Source: Geodermatophilus dictyosporus | GTDB lineage: Bacteria; Actinomycetota; Actinomycetes; Mycobacteriales; Geodermatophilaceae | Assembly (NCBI RefSeq): GCF_900115505.1 | Contig: NZ_FOWQ01000002.1 | Location: 124,001-188,000 of the forward strand | Length of the DNA: 64,000 bases | Direction: 5' to 3' | Shown here: positions 23,994 to 33,395 of the stretch, piece after piece | How positions within the stretch are numbered: position 1 is the first letter of the stretch | Layout: the number at the start of each line of letters is the position of its first letter | Notes under the pieces: model-generated | Databases searched by the model: none | The model's input: only the letters and a program-made list of their open reading frames with translations | What the model was told of the DNA's origin: nothing | Position numbers and translations under genes: made by a program

Positions 23994-24773
23994 TCAGACG
24001 AGCTTCTGCTCGACGAGGTAGCCCACGAGCTTCTGGGCGCCGTCGCCCTCGTCGGTCACCTTGACACCCTCGCCCTTGGGCGGGCGGCCGGTGACGTCGA
24101 CGACCGCGCTGGTGGCGGTGGCCAGGCCGACGGTGGAGGGGTCGATGCCCAGGTCGGCGAGGGACATGGTCGTCACCGGCTTCTTCTTGGCGGCCATGAT
24201 CCCCTTGAAGGAGGGGTAGCGCGGCTCGTTGATGGTGTCCCAGGTGGACACGATCGCCGGCAGCGGTGCCTCCAGGGCCCAGAACCCGCCGTCGGTCTGC
24301 CGCTCGACCTTCACCGTCGAGCCCTCGACGGTGAGCTTCTGCGCGCCCGACAGCTGCGGGATGCCGAGGCGCTCGGACAGCAGGGCCGGCATGACGGCGA
24401 CCTGCCCGTCGGTGGAGGTCGCGCCCATGAGCACCAGGTCGTAGTCCAGCTGCTGCAGCGCCGCGGCCAGGATCGCCGAGGTCTGGATCGCGCACGAGCC
24501 GTGGATGGCGTCGTCGGTCACGTGGACGGCCTTGTCGGCGCCCATCGACAGCGCCTTGCGGATCGCGTCGGTCGCCGAGGCCGGGCCGACGGTGAGGATG
24601 GTGACCTCGCCGCCCTGGGCCTGCTTGACCTGCAGCGCCTCCTCGATGGCGTACTCGTCGATCTCGTTGATGACGTTGTCCGCTCCTGCGCGGGCGACGG
24701 TGTTGTCCGACGGGTCCAGCGAGCGCTGGGTGCCGGAGTCGGGTACCTGCTTGACCAGAACGACGATGTTCAT
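23994..24773 (-). CDS. etfB: Electron transfer flavoprotein subunit beta
   Basis: The AMP-binding half of ETF, 259 residues: MNIVVLVKQVPDSG, DEYAIEEALQ, ILTVGPASATDAIRKALSMGADKAVHV and the signature region around YDLVLMGATSTDGQ. ATG 24773 has a strong GGAGGT Shine-Dalgarno. First gene of etfBA. The acyl-CoA oxidation partners that feed it are not adjacent, although acyl-CoA genes lie elsewhere in the window. Confidence 0.96.
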   Translation of the reverse strand: MNIVVLVKQVPDSGTQRSLDPSDNTVARAGADNVINEIDEYAIEEALQVKQAQGGEVTILTVGPASATDAIRKALSMGADKAVHVTDDAIHGSCAIQTSAILAAALQQLDYDLVLMGATSTDGQVAVMPALLSERLGIPQLSGAQKLTVEGSTVKVERQTDGGFWALEAPLPAIVSTWDTINEPRYPSFKGIMAAKKKPVTTMSLADLGIDPSTVGLATATSAVVDVTGRPPKGEGVKVTDEGDGAQKLVGYLVEQKLV

Positions 24774-24890
24774 CGCCAGACCTACCTCCGCGATCGGTCA
24801 TGGGGGACGCGGGCCACGGCCCGCCTGGCTCCGATAGTGGAGGTTACTGCGGGGTAACGGCCCCCCGTGCCCGGGTGCCCGTGACGGCGG

Positions 24891-26006
24891 TCACGCCGTC
24901 CAGCGGCCGGTGGCGGTGAACTCCTCCAGCACCGCCGCGGCGGGCGCCAGGTCCAGGCCCCGGGCGGCCACCCACTCGTCGGCGAAGTACGTGTCGGCGT
25001 ACCGCTCGCCGCCGTCGCAGAGCAGGGTGACCACGCTCCCGGTGCGCCCCTCGGCGAGCATCTCGGCGACCAGCCGGAACGCGCCCCACAGGTTGGTGCC
25101 GGTCGAGCCGCCGGCCCGCCGGCCGGTCACCCGCTCCAGGTGGCGGGTGGCCGCCAGCGAGGCGGCGTCGGGGACGCGGATCATGCGGTCGACCACCGTG
25201 GGCAGGAAGGACGGCTCCACCCGCGGCCGGCCGATGCCCTCGATCCGCGACGGCGTCCCCGTCGTCGCGCCCGGGTCGTCGGCCACCCAGCCGGGGAAGA
25301 ACGCCGAGCCCTCCGGGTCGACCACGGCCAGCCGGGTCGGGTGCCGCCGGTAGCGCAGGTAGCGGCCGAAGGTGGCGCTGGTGCCGCCGGTGCCCGCGCC
25401 GACCACCACCCACTCGGGCACCGGGTGGCGCTCCAGGGCCAGCTGCTCGAACACCGACTCGGCGATGGTGTTGTTGCCGCGCCAGTCGGTGGCCCGCTCG
25501 GCGTGGGTGAACTGGTCGAGGTAGTGCCCGCCGGTCTCGGCGGCCAGCCGGCGGGCCTCGTCGTAGACGTCGGAGGCGCGCTCGACCAGGTGGCAGCGGC
25601 CGTCGTACCGCTCGATCAGCGCGATCTTCTCCCGGCTGGTCGAGGCCGGCATGACCGCGACGAAGGGCAGGCCGAGCATCCGCGCGACGTAGGCCTCGCT
25701 GACCGCCGTCGACCCGCTCGAGGCCTCGACGACGGTGCTGCCCTCGGTGATCCAGCCCGAGCACAGCGCGTGCAGGAACAGCGAGCGCGCCAGCCGGTGC
25801 TTGAGGCTGCCCGTCGGGTGCGTCGACTCGTCCTTGAGGTAGAGGTCGACGCCCCACTCCGGCGGCAGGGGGTAGACGAGCAGGTGGGTGTCGGCGCTGC
25901 GCAGCGCGTCGGCCTCGACGGCGGCCACCGCGCGGTCGACCCAGGCCCGGCCGGCGGGGTCGGAGCGGTCGACGTCGGCGGCGGCGGTCGGGGCGGGCTG
26001 GCTCAC
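24891..26006 (-). CDS. cds1: Cds1-type PLP-dependent cysteine desulfhydrase / cysteine synthase family
   Basis: A fold-type II PLP enzyme of 371 residues resembling mycobacterial Cds1, which degrades L-cysteine to pyruvate, ammonia and H2S. Visible are [21 protein letters not shown], the PLP lysine in [28 protein letters not shown], the [14 protein letters not shown] phosphate loop and [15 protein letters not shown]. Cysteine synthase activity cannot be excluded. GTG 26006 (VSQPAPTAA) has CAGACT 6 bases upstream and no Shine-Dalgarno. Confidence 0.85.
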   Translation of the reverse strand: MSQPAPTAAADVDRSDPAGRAWVDRAVAAVEADALRSADTHLLVYPLPPEWGVDLYLKDESTHPTGSLKHRLARSLFLHALCSGWITEGSTVVEASSGSTAVSEAYVARMLGLPFVAVMPASTSREKIALIERYDGRCHLVERASDVYDEARRLAAETGGHYLDQFTHAERATDWRGNNTIAESVFEQLALERHPVPEWVVVGAGTGGTSATFGRYLRYRRHPTRLAVVDPEGSAFFPGWVADDPGATTGTPSRIEGIGRPRVEPSFLPTVVDRMIRVPDAASLAATRHLERVTGRRAGGSTGTNLWGAFRLVAEMLAEGRTGSVVTLLCDGGERYADTYFADEWVAARGLDLAPAAAVLEEFTATGRWTA

Positions 26007-26012
26007 CGGGCC

Positions 26013-26018
26013 AGTCTG
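26013..26018 (-). promoter_or_regulatory. -10-like element of cds1
   Basis: CAGACT on the minus strand, 6 bases before the GTG at 26006. The same hexamer at the same spacing recurs before the oxidoreductase at 53992. Confidence 0.4.
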
Positions 26019-26145
26019 GTGCACCGCCGGCACGGCCGGGCACGCTGCGTCGTCGCGGGACTGCACTGCGGTGGGGCGCGGCGCCGGGGATCCGCGCCGG
26101 GCGCGCGCGGGGACCGCGGCCGGGCCGCCCGGACGCCGCGCTGCC

Positions 26146-26151
26146 TACGCT
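26146..26151 (+). promoter_or_regulatory. Candidate -10 of the Ser/Thr kinase gene
   Basis: TACGCT, about 65 bases upstream of the ATG at 26216. This gene would have a conventional leader with a GAGGAG Shine-Dalgarno. Confidence 0.35.
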
Positions 26152-26215
26152 CCCCGCCGCCACCCGCCTGCCCGGCCGGCCCGCGGCACCACGGCCGGCC
26201 TGCCGAGGAGCCGCC

Positions 26216-28369
26216 ATGTCCCCCCGAGAGTTCGGCCCCTACCTCCTGGAGGAGCTGCTCGGCACCGGCGGCATGGGCGAGGTGTGGCGTGCCCGCGACA
26301 CCCGCCGGGAGCGGCTCGTGGCCCTGAAGCTGCTGCCGGAGGCCCTCAACCGCGACGCCGAGTTCGCCGGCCGCTTCCGCCGCGAGTCGCACGTCGCCGC
26401 CCGCCTGCGGGAGCCGCACGTCGTCCCCATCCACGACTACGGCGAGATCGACGGCCGGCTGTTCATCGACATGCGGCTGGTCGACGGCCGCGACCTCGGC
26501 CGGCTGCTCGAGGAGGGGCCGCTGCCGCCGGAGCGGACCGTGGCGCTGCTGGCGCAGGTCGCCGACGCCCTGGAGGCCGCGCACGCCGACGGCCTGGTGC
26601 ACCGCGACGTCAAGCCGAGCAACGTCCTGGTCACGCCCAGCGACTTCGTCTACGTCGTCGACTTCGGCATCGCCCGCTCCATCGGCAGCACGCGGACGTC
26701 GCTGACGATCACCGGCGCGACGGTCGGGACGCTGGACTACATGGCGCCCGAGCGCTTCACCGACCAGCCGATCGACGGCCGCGTCGACGTCTACTCGCTG
26801 GCCTGCGTCCTGGCCCAGTGCCTGACCGGGCGCCGCCCCTTCCGCGGCGAGGACCTGCCGGCGCTGCTCTACGCCCACCTCTACGTCGACCCGCCGCGGC
26901 CCAGCGAGCTGGTCGCCGGGGTCCCCGAGGCCATGGACGAGGTGATCGCGCAGGGCATGGCCAAGCGCCCCGAGGACCGCTTCCCCACCCCGCGTGCCCT
27001 GGTCGACGCCGCCCGCGCGGCCCTGCAGGCGGCTCCGGCCGCCGCGCCCGCAGCCGGGGCCGCCCCGCCGCCGGACCCCGCCGTCCCGCCGCGGACCACC
27101 GCGCCGGTGCCCTCCGCCCCGCCCACCGTGCTGGGCGTGCGGTCCGGCGACGGCGCGCACAGCTCCGTGCAGCAGCTGCCCGGGCCCCCGCTCCCGCCCC
27201 CGCCGCTCCGCGGGCAGACACCCGCGACGCGGCCGCGGCGCCGGGGCCGGCGGGTCGCGCTGGTCACCGCGCTGGTGCTCGTCCTCGTCGCCGCGGGGGT
27301 CGCCGCCCTGCTGTGGCCCCGGGACGACGGCGGTGCGGACGCGGCCGGCTCACCCGGCGGCACGGCGGAGAGCACGCCGGAGAGCACGCCGGAGAGCACC
27401 CTCGCGCCCGAGGGGGCCACGCCGCCGCCCCGGCCGACCGGTCCCCCGCCGGCCAGCCTCGCCGTCCCCACCCAGCTGGGCGAGCCGATCCCGGTGCGGC
27501 CCACGCCCGGCTACCTGGCGGTCGCCCCCAACGGCCGCTACGCCTACATCGCGCACCGCGCGGAGGGCGTGGTCAGCGTGTTCGACACGACCTCGCTGCA
27601 GGTCTCCTCGACGATCCCGATCGACGCCGCACCCCCGCAGTACGTGGCCTTCTCCCCCGACGGGAGCCGTGCCTACGTCACGGCGTTCAACGCCGACTAC
27701 ACGGTCAACGTCGTCGTCTTCGTCGACACCACCACCAACGAGGTCCTGCAGACCGTCGACGTGGGGACGCGCCCCTACGTCCCGGAGACCTCGCCCGACG
27801 GCCGGCTGCTGTACGTGCCGCTGCACGACGAGGCCCGGGTGCAGGTGCTCGACACCGCCACCGGGGCGGAGGTCGCCTCCTACACGGTCCCGCGCAACCC
27901 GCACTGGATCACGGTCAGCGAGGACGGCACCCGGGCGTGGACGGCCAACCACGAGTCCGGCGTGCTCTCGCTGCTCGACCTCACCGCGGACGGCCGGGTG
28001 CTGGCGGAGATCCCGGCCGGTGCCGCCCCGCACAGCGTGGCGATCTCCCCCGACGGCAGCCGGGTCGCGGTGGTCGCCTTCGACAGCAGCACCGTCCACC
28101 TGGTCGACGTGGCGAGCCTCGCGCCGGTCGAGGGGCCGGTCGGGCAGCGCCCCCAGGACGTGACCTGGGCGCCGGACGGGGCGCGCTTCTACACCGCCGA
28201 CGTCGAGGGCGACACGATGTCGGTGGTCGACGCCGAGACGCTGGCCGTGACCGCGCAACCGACCACCGGCGACGGGCCGACCAGCATCGGCGTGTCCCCC
28301 GACGGGCGGCGGGGCTACGTCACCAACCTGTACTCGGCCACGGTCGTCGTCTACGACCTCGCCGCGTGA
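26216..28369 (+). CDS. Transmembrane Ser/Thr protein kinase with YVTN beta-propeller sensor
   Basis: A 717-residue PknB-type receptor kinase. The kinase domain fills ~residues 7-275: glycine loop LLGTGGMGEVW, lysine in LVALKLLP, catalytic VHRDVKPSNVLV (Asp near 131), VDFGIARS, and TVGTLDYMAPE before the activation-segment end. A Pro/Ala-rich linker leads to one membrane helix (~345-367). After a Ser/Thr/Pro stalk, residues ~430-717 form YVTN-type blades (GYLAVAPNGRYAYIAH, HSVAISPDGSRVAVVAF, SIGVSPDGRRGYVTN). The propeller should lie outside the cell and sense a ligand or partner. ATG 26216 follows GAGGAGCCGCC. The gene ends 3 bases from the convergent ABC ATPase gene. Confidence 0.92.
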   Translation: MSPREFGPYLLEELLGTGGMGEVWRARDTRRERLVALKLLPEALNRDAEFAGRFRRESHVAARLREPHVVPIHDYGEIDGRLFIDMRLVDGRDLGRLLEEGPLPPERTVALLAQVADALEAAHADGLVHRDVKPSNVLVTPSDFVYVVDFGIARSIGSTRTSLTITGATVGTLDYMAPERFTDQPIDGRVDVYSLACVLAQCLTGRRPFRGEDLPALLYAHLYVDPPRPSELVAGVPEAMDEVIAQGMAKRPEDRFPTPRALVDAARAALQAAPAAAPAAGAAPPPDPAVPPRTTAPVPSAPPTVLGVRSGDGAHSSVQQLPGPPLPPPPLRGQTPATRPRRRGRRVALVTALVLVLVAAGVAALLWPRDDGGADAAGSPGGTAESTPESTPESTLAPEGATPPPRPTGPPPASLAVPTQLGEPIPVRPTPGYLAVAPNGRYAYIAHRAEGVVSVFDTTSLQVSSTIPIDAAPPQYVAFSPDGSRAYVTAFNADYTVNVVVFVDTTTNEVLQTVDVGTRPYVPETSPDGRLLYVPLHDEARVQVLDTATGAEVASYTVPRNPHWITVSEDGTRAWTANHESGVLSLLDLTADGRVLAEIPAGAAPHSVAISPDGSRVAVVAFDSSTVHLVDVASLAPVEGPVGQRPQDVTWAPDGARFYTADVEGDTMSVVDAETLAVTAQPTTGDGPTSIGVSPDGRRGYVTNLYSATVVVYDLAA

Positions 28370-28372
28370 GGC

Positions 28373-29458
28373 TCAGTCCCCCGCGGGCTCGACCAGCGCG
28401 GGGCGCTCGGCGGGGGTGACGGAGACCGCCGTCCCCGGGGTGAGGCCCAGGCTGTCGGCGCTGGGGACGTCGGCGGTCACCTCCAGGCCGTCGGGCAGCG
28501 CGACCGCCAGCCGGGTGGTGGCGCCGGAGAAGGTGCGGGTGACCACCCGGCCGCCGCCCTGCGGGTCGGTAGCGACCACCAGCGCCTCCGGGCGCACCAG
28601 CGCGAACGCCGGCCCCGCCGGGAGCGCGCCGCCGAGCACCTCGCGGCGCACGCCGAGGAACTCGACGTCGCCGTCGCCCAGGACGGCGGGGATGCGGTTC
28701 ATCGTGCCCACGAAGCCGGCCACGAACGCCGTCGCCGGGCGCTCGTAGAGCTCGTCGGGCGAGGCCACCTGCTCCAGCCGGCCCTCCCGCATGACGCCGA
28801 CCCGGTCGGCCACCGACAGGGCCTCGGCCTGGTCGTGGGTGACGAAGACGGTGGTGGTGCCCAGCTCCAACTGGATGCGGCGGATCTCCTCGCGCAGCTG
28901 CACGCGCACCTGCGCGTCGAGCGCCGACAGCGGCTCGTCGAGCAGCAGCACCTGGGGGGCGACGGCGAGCGCGCGGGCCAGTGCCACCCGCTGCTGCTGC
29001 CCGCCGGAGAGCTGGTGGGGATAGCGGCCGCCGCGGTCGGCCAGCCCGACCAGCTCCAGCAGCTCGGCGGCCCGCCCGGCCCGCTCCGCCCGGTCCCGGC
29101 GGCGCACCCGCAGCCCGTAGGCCACGTTGTCGGCCACGGTCATGTTCGGGAACAGGCTGTAGGCCTGGAACACCATGCCGACGTCGCGCCGGGACGGCGG
29201 CAGCCCGGTCACGTCGCGGCGGTCGAACCACACCCGCCCGGAGTCGGGGACCTCGAAGCCGGCGATCGCCCGCAGCGCCGTCGTCTTGCCGCAGCCCGAG
29301 GGCCCGAGCAGCGCGAGGAACTCCCCGCCGGCGATCTCGAGGTCCAGCCCGTCGAGGGCGAGCACCGAGCCGTAGCGGCGGGTCAGCCCCTCCAGCCGGA
29401 CGGCGACGCCGGGCGCCTCGCGCAGGTCGGCGGGGGCGGCCGGGCGGACGGCGGTCAT
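28373..29458 (-). CDS. ABC importer ATP-binding protein (PotA/FbpC type)
   Basis: The motor of the importer encoded by the three genes upstream, 361 residues. It shows Walker A GPSGCGKTT, the Q-loop in MVFQAYSLFPNMTV, signature LSGGQQQRVALARAL, Walker B VLLLDEPLSALD, H-loop VTHDQAEA and a C-terminal TOBE region (FALVRPEALVVAT). ATG 29458 overlaps the permease stop as ATGA. Last gene of the operon; no hairpin is visible before the convergent kinase gene. Confidence 0.93.
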   Translation of the reverse strand: MTAVRPAAPADLREAPGVAVRLEGLTRRYGSVLALDGLDLEIAGGEFLALLGPSGCGKTTALRAIAGFEVPDSGRVWFDRRDVTGLPPSRRDVGMVFQAYSLFPNMTVADNVAYGLRVRRRDRAERAGRAAELLELVGLADRGGRYPHQLSGGQQQRVALARALAVAPQVLLLDEPLSALDAQVRVQLREEIRRIQLELGTTTVFVTHDQAEALSVADRVGVMREGRLEQVASPDELYERPATAFVAGFVGTMNRIPAVLGDGDVEFLGVRREVLGGALPAGPAFALVRPEALVVATDPQGGGRVVTRTFSGATTRLAVALPDGLEVTADVPSADSLGLTPGTAVSVTPAERPALVEPAGD

Positions 29459-30369
29459 GCGGGGTCCTCCTCGCGGCGCCGGCGGTCCAGCGCGGAGATC
29501 AGCAGCAGCAGCGCCCAGGTGAGCAGCAGGGAGAGCACCGAGACGGCGACCGACAGCTGCGGCTGCGAGCCGGAGATGCGCACGATCCAGGTGGGGAAGG
29601 TCTCGAAGCCCAGGATGTTGGCGACGGTGAACTCGCCGAGCACCAGCGCCAGGGTGAGGAAGGCGGCGTTGAGCACCGACGTGCGCAGCACCGGCAGCAC
29701 CACCGAGGTCATCACCCGCGGCCACGAGGCGCCCAGCACCCGGGCGGCCTCGGTCAGCGTGCGCAGCTGGGCGCCGCGGACGCCGGCGTCCAGGGCCCGG
29801 TAGACGAACGGCAGCGCCAGCACGACGTAGACCAGCACCAGGATCCAGGGCAGCGCCGGCTCCTGGAGGGCGAAGAACGCGTCGGCCAGCGGGGTGCCGA
29901 GGAAGTGCTCGGGCGCCCACGCGAGGACGCTGCGCACGCCGACCACCAGCGCGATCGGCGGCAGCAGCAGCGGCACGAGGGTGAGCAGCTCCACCAGGGG
30001 CCGCAGCCGCGGCAGCCGCAGCTCCACCAGGACGACGGTGGGCACCACCAGCAGCAGCGCGATGAGCACGGTGAGCGCCCCGAGGGCCAGCGAGCGGCCG
30101 AAGTTCTCCGCGAAGCCCTCCGCCGTCGGGATGCCCGCGTAGACGTCGGCGCTGACCCCGCCCCGCCCCCGGTCGCGCACGGTGAACCACACCGAGGCGC
30201 CCAGCGGGACGAGGAAGTACACGCCGAGGACGGCGAAGACGGCCCAGCGCCACCACCCGCGGCCGCGCCGGGCGGGGCGGGCGGGCGGCTCGGGCTCCAC
30301 CCCGCCGGCGCCGGCGACCGCCGCGGTGGACAGGCCGGTCGACGTCGCCGGTCCGGTGGTGGCGCTCAC
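29455..30369 (-). CDS. ABC importer permease, second subunit
   Basis: A 304-residue inner-membrane permease with about six helices. The BPD-type coupling segment reads LTEAARVLGASWPRVMTSVVLPVL (the EAA loop). An N-terminal Ala/Pro tail of ~35 residues precedes the first helix (WWRWAVFAVLGVYFLVPLGA). GTG 30369 overlaps the stop of the first permease gene as GTGA. Confidence 0.9.
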   Translation of the reverse strand: MSATTGPATSTGLSTAAVAGAGGVEPEPPARPARRGRGWWRWAVFAVLGVYFLVPLGASVWFTVRDRGRGGVSADVYAGIPTAEGFAENFGRSLALGALTVLIALLLVVPTVVLVELRLPRLRPLVELLTLVPLLLPPIALVVGVRSVLAWAPEHFLGTPLADAFFALQEPALPWILVLVYVVLALPFVYRALDAGVRGAQLRTLTEAARVLGASWPRVMTSVVLPVLRTSVLNAAFLTLALVLGEFTVANILGFETFPTWIVRISGSQPQLSVAVSVLSLLLTWALLLLISALDRRRREEDPA

Positions 30370-31280
30370 GCCAGCCACCGCGACGTCCGCCGCTGCACCC
30401 ACGTGTAGAAGACCATCACCAGCCCGACGAGCACGACCATGCCCAGCGCGAGGGCCTTGCCGAGGTTCTCCGCGCCGACGACGACGTTGCTCGACAGCGA
30501 GTCGGCGATCTGCAGCGTCACCAGCGGCACGCTGCTGCCCACGAGCGCCTTGGCGGTGGCGTAGGCGGCGAACGCCGACGCGAACAGCAGCATGGTGGCG
30601 CCCAGCACCGGCGGGGCGAGGACGGGCCCGCCCACGTGCCGCCAGTAGTGCCAGCCGCTGCCGCCCAGCACGTCGGAGGCCTCCCGCCACTGCGGGCGCA
30701 GCGCCTCCAGCGCCGGGACGATGGTCAGCACCATGAGCGGGACGAGGAAGTAGAGGTAGACCAGCGCCAGGCCGGTCAGGGAGGCCAGCCGGAAGCCGTC
30801 GAGGCCGAGCGGGCCGGTGAGCACCGCGGTGACCACGCCGGCGTTGCCGATCGTGGCGAGGAAGGCGAAGGCCAGCGGCACGCCGCCGAAGTTGGCCAGC
30901 ACGCCGGAGGCGGTGAGCACCAGCCGGCGCAGCAGGGTGTTGCGGCGGCTGCGCACGATCGCGAACGCCAGCGCCAGCCCGAGGACGGCGCTGAGCACCG
31001 CGGTGACCGCCGACAGCTGCAGGCTGCCGAGGTAGGAGCGGGCGTAGGCGCCGCCGGTGATCGTGCCGATGTTGCCCGCCGACCACGACTCCTCGAAGGT
31101 CACCGGGTCGACCGCGCGGAAGGCCTCCACGGTCAGCACGCCGACCGGCAGCAGCAGGAAGACCGCGACGTAGAGCAGGAACGGGGCGATCCCCAGGACC
31201 GGGCCCAGCGCGAGCAGTGGGCTCCCGCGCCGGCGCCCCCGGGGGGACGCCGGCGCGGGAGCCGGGACGACGGTGCTCAG
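30366..31280 (-). CDS. ABC importer permease, first subunit (CTG start)
   Basis: A 304-residue permease with about six helices and an EAA-type loop (WREASDVLGGSGWHYWRHVGGPVL). No ATG, GTG or TTG lies in frame before the first helix. The best start is CTG 31280 (LSTVVPAPAPASP): AGGAG lies 8 bases upstream (31289-31293), and the CTG overlaps the stop of the binding-protein gene as CTGA, matching the 4-base overlaps in the rest of this operon. Confidence 0.85.
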   Translation of the reverse strand: MSTVVPAPAPASPRGRRRGSPLLALGPVLGIAPFLLYVAVFLLLPVGVLTVEAFRAVDPVTFEESWSAGNIGTITGGAYARSYLGSLQLSAVTAVLSAVLGLALAFAIVRSRRNTLLRRLVLTASGVLANFGGVPLAFAFLATIGNAGVVTAVLTGPLGLDGFRLASLTGLALVYLYFLVPLMVLTIVPALEALRPQWREASDVLGGSGWHYWRHVGGPVLAPPVLGATMLLFASAFAAYATAKALVGSSVPLVTLQIADSLSSNVVVGAENLGKALALGMVVLVGLVMVFYTWVQRRTSRWLA

Positions 31281-32434
31281 CCGGAGATCTCCTGGTTCCA
31301 GCGGGTCGCGACCACCTGCTGGGCGACGCTCTCCTGCTCCTGGGTCGGGAAGTCCGCGGTGCCCTCGACGGGCGGGAGGGCGGCCAGCGCCTCGGCGTCG
31401 ACGGTGCCGGCCTCCTCCATCGCGGGCAGCCGGACCGGCCGGGCACCGCCGGCGAGGTAGAGGTTCTGCCCCTGGTCGCTGTAGAGGAACTCCTGCCACA
31501 GCCGGGCCGCGGCCGGGTGCGGCGCGTAGGCGCTGACGGCCTGGCTGTAGTAGCCGCCGAACAGCCCGTCGGAGGGGACGGCGACCTGCCACTCGACGCC
31601 CTGCTCGGCGAGCGTGTCGGTCAGGCCGGCGTTGTTGTAGTCCCAGTCGATGGCCAGCGGGGTCTCGCCGCTCTGGATGGTCGCCGGGGTGATCTCGACC
31701 GGGTTGAAGTTGCCGGCCTCCTTGACCTGGGCGAAGAAGTCGATGCCCGGGCCGATGTCGTCGAGGCTGCCGCCGTTGGCCAGCGACGCGGCCCAGACGC
31801 CGGCGAAGGCGGCCGCGGCCTGGGTCGGGTTGCCGTTGAGGGCGACCTGGCCGGCGTACTGCGGGTCGAGCAGGTCGGCGATCGTGGTCGGGCACTCGGC
31901 GATCACCGTGGCGTTGCAGCCGATGGAGACGTAGCCGCCGTAGTCGTTGTACCAGTGGCCCTCGGGGTCCTTCTGGTCCTCGGGGATGTCGTCCCAGGTC
32001 TGCACCTGGTAGGGCGCGAGCAGGTCCTGCGCCTGGGCCTGCCGGGCGAAGGCGGTGCCGAGGTCGAGCACGTCGGGAGCGCGGTCCTGCCCGCGCTGGC
32101 TCTCCACCGCGTTGAGCTCGTCCTGGCTGGAGCCGTCGGGCGAGGCGCTGTTGACGGTGATCCCGTACTCCTCCTCGAAGGTGGAGATGATCTCGCCGTA
32201 GTTCGCCCAGTCCGGCGGCAGCGCGATGACGTTGAGCTCGCCCTCGGCCTGCGCGGCCTCGACGAGGGCGTCCATGCCGCCGAGGTCCTCGGCGGAGGTG
32301 GCGCTCGCCGCGTCGGGACCGCCGCCCGAGCCGCCGCCCGAGCCGCCGTCACCCCCGCCGCAGGCCGACAGGGCGAGGGCGGCGGCGGCGAACACGGCCG
32401 TCGTCCTCAGGGTGGGGGTGGCAGGGCGTCGCAC
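31277..32434 (-). CDS. ABC importer substrate-binding lipoprotein (COG1840-like)
   Basis: A 385-residue binding protein. It has a basic start, hydrophobic core and lipobox LSAC with the lipidated cysteine at 25, then a Gly/Ser linker. The mature part (ELNVIALPPDWANYGEIISTFEEEYGITV, later APDVLDLGTAFARQAQ) looks like the ferric-iron / aminoethylphosphonate / polyamine binding-protein group; the ligand cannot be decided by eye. GTG 32434 follows GAGGAGGAC. First gene of binding protein-permease-permease-ATPase. Confidence 0.88.
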   Translation of the reverse strand: MRRPATPTLRTTAVFAAAALALSACGGGDGGSGGGSGGGPDAASATSAEDLGGMDALVEAAQAEGELNVIALPPDWANYGEIISTFEEEYGITVNSASPDGSSQDELNAVESQRGQDRAPDVLDLGTAFARQAQAQDLLAPYQVQTWDDIPEDQKDPEGHWYNDYGGYVSIGCNATVIAECPTTIADLLDPQYAGQVALNGNPTQAAAAFAGVWAASLANGGSLDDIGPGIDFFAQVKEAGNFNPVEITPATIQSGETPLAIDWDYNNAGLTDTLAEQGVEWQVAVPSDGLFGGYYSQAVSAYAPHPAAARLWQEFLYSDQGQNLYLAGGARPVRLPAMEEAGTVDAEALAALPPVEGTADFPTQEQESVAQQVVATRWNQEISG

Positions 32435-32465
32435 GGGCGTCCTCCTCGACGAGCGGTCCGGGGCT

Positions 32466-32495
32466 CCTCCGGCACCGGCGGGCCGGTGCCGGAGG
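32466..32495 (-). terminator. Hairpin terminator after the enoyl-CoA hydratase gene
   Basis: A 14-bp inverted repeat (CCTCCGGCACCGGC/GCCGGTGCCGGAGG, 2-base centre) between the hydratase stop and the ABC operon. Confidence 0.65.
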
Positions 32496-32573
32496 GGTCC
32501 CGCGGATCGTGACAGAACGGGATGGTCCGCGTCAGGGCGTGCGGGGACACCTTGGCGAACTCGTGATGACCGC

Positions 32574-33359
32574 TCAGCGGCCGCTGAACGTGGCCTTGCC
32601 CGGCCCCTGCTCGAGGAACGAGCGCATCCCGGTGTCCTGGTCCTCGGTGTCGAACAGCCCGGCGAACAGCCGGCTCTCCAGCTCCAGGCCCCGGCCCAGC
32701 GGCAGGTCGAGCCCCTCGTCGATCGCCTTCTTGGCCGCGGCGAGGGCCAGCGGCGGGCCGGCGGCGAACTTGCGCGCCATGGCGACGGCGGTGTCGTGGA
32801 CCTCGGCGTCGGGGACGACGGCGTCGGCCAGGCCGATCTCCAGGGCCTCCTCCGCGCCCACGTGGCGGCCGGTGAACACGAGGTCCTTGGCCTTGGCCGG
32901 GCCGACCAGGCGGGCCAGCCGCTGGGTGCCCCCGGCCCCGGGGATGACGCCGAGCAGGATCTCGGGCTGGCCGACCTTGGCGCCGGCGCCCATCACCCGG
33001 AAGTCCGCGCACAGGGCCAGCTCGTAGCCGCCGCCGAGGGCGTACCCGGTGATCGCGGCGATGACCGGCTTGGGGATGTGCGCGACCGCGGTGAAGCTGT
33101 TGGTCAGCTCCCGGCCCCAGGCGACCATCGAGCGGCCGTCGAGCTGGGACATGGCCTTGATGTCGGCGCCGGCGGCGAAGACCCGCTCGCCGCCGTAGAG
33201 GACGACGGCCCGCACGTCGGCGCGCTCGCCGGCCTCCAGCGCCGCCGCGCGCACCTCCCAGTGCAGCTGCTCGTCGATCGCGTTCATCTTCGGCCGGTCG
33301 AGGCGGATGGTGCCCACCCCGCCCTCCACCGACAGGGTCACGTACTCCGGCGCTGCCAT
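32574..33359 (-). CDS. Enoyl-CoA hydratase/isomerase family protein
   Basis: Hydrates trans-2-enoyl-CoA in fatty-acid oxidation or a related acyl-CoA path. The 261-residue crotonase fold shows the oxyanion-hole segments FAAGADIKAM and GYALGGGYELAL, plus GQPEILLGVIPGAGGTQRL. Both catalytic glutamates are present (in GGGYELAL and QPEILLG), which supports hydratase activity rather than isomerase only. ATG 33359 has AGGAGG about 8 bases upstream. The native chain length of its substrate is unknown. Confidence 0.92.
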   Translation of the reverse strand: MAAPEYVTLSVEGGVGTIRLDRPKMNAIDEQLHWEVRAAALEAGERADVRAVVLYGGERVFAAGADIKAMSQLDGRSMVAWGRELTNSFTAVAHIPKPVIAAITGYALGGGYELALCADFRVMGAGAKVGQPEILLGVIPGAGGTQRLARLVGPAKAKDLVFTGRHVGAEEALEIGLADAVVPDAEVHDTAVAMARKFAAGPPLALAAAKKAIDEGLDLPLGRGLELESRLFAGLFDTEDQDTGMRSFLEQGPGKATFSGR

Positions 33360-33395
33360 CTGCGGACCTCCTGGGGACGACGTCGTCGCCGCACC

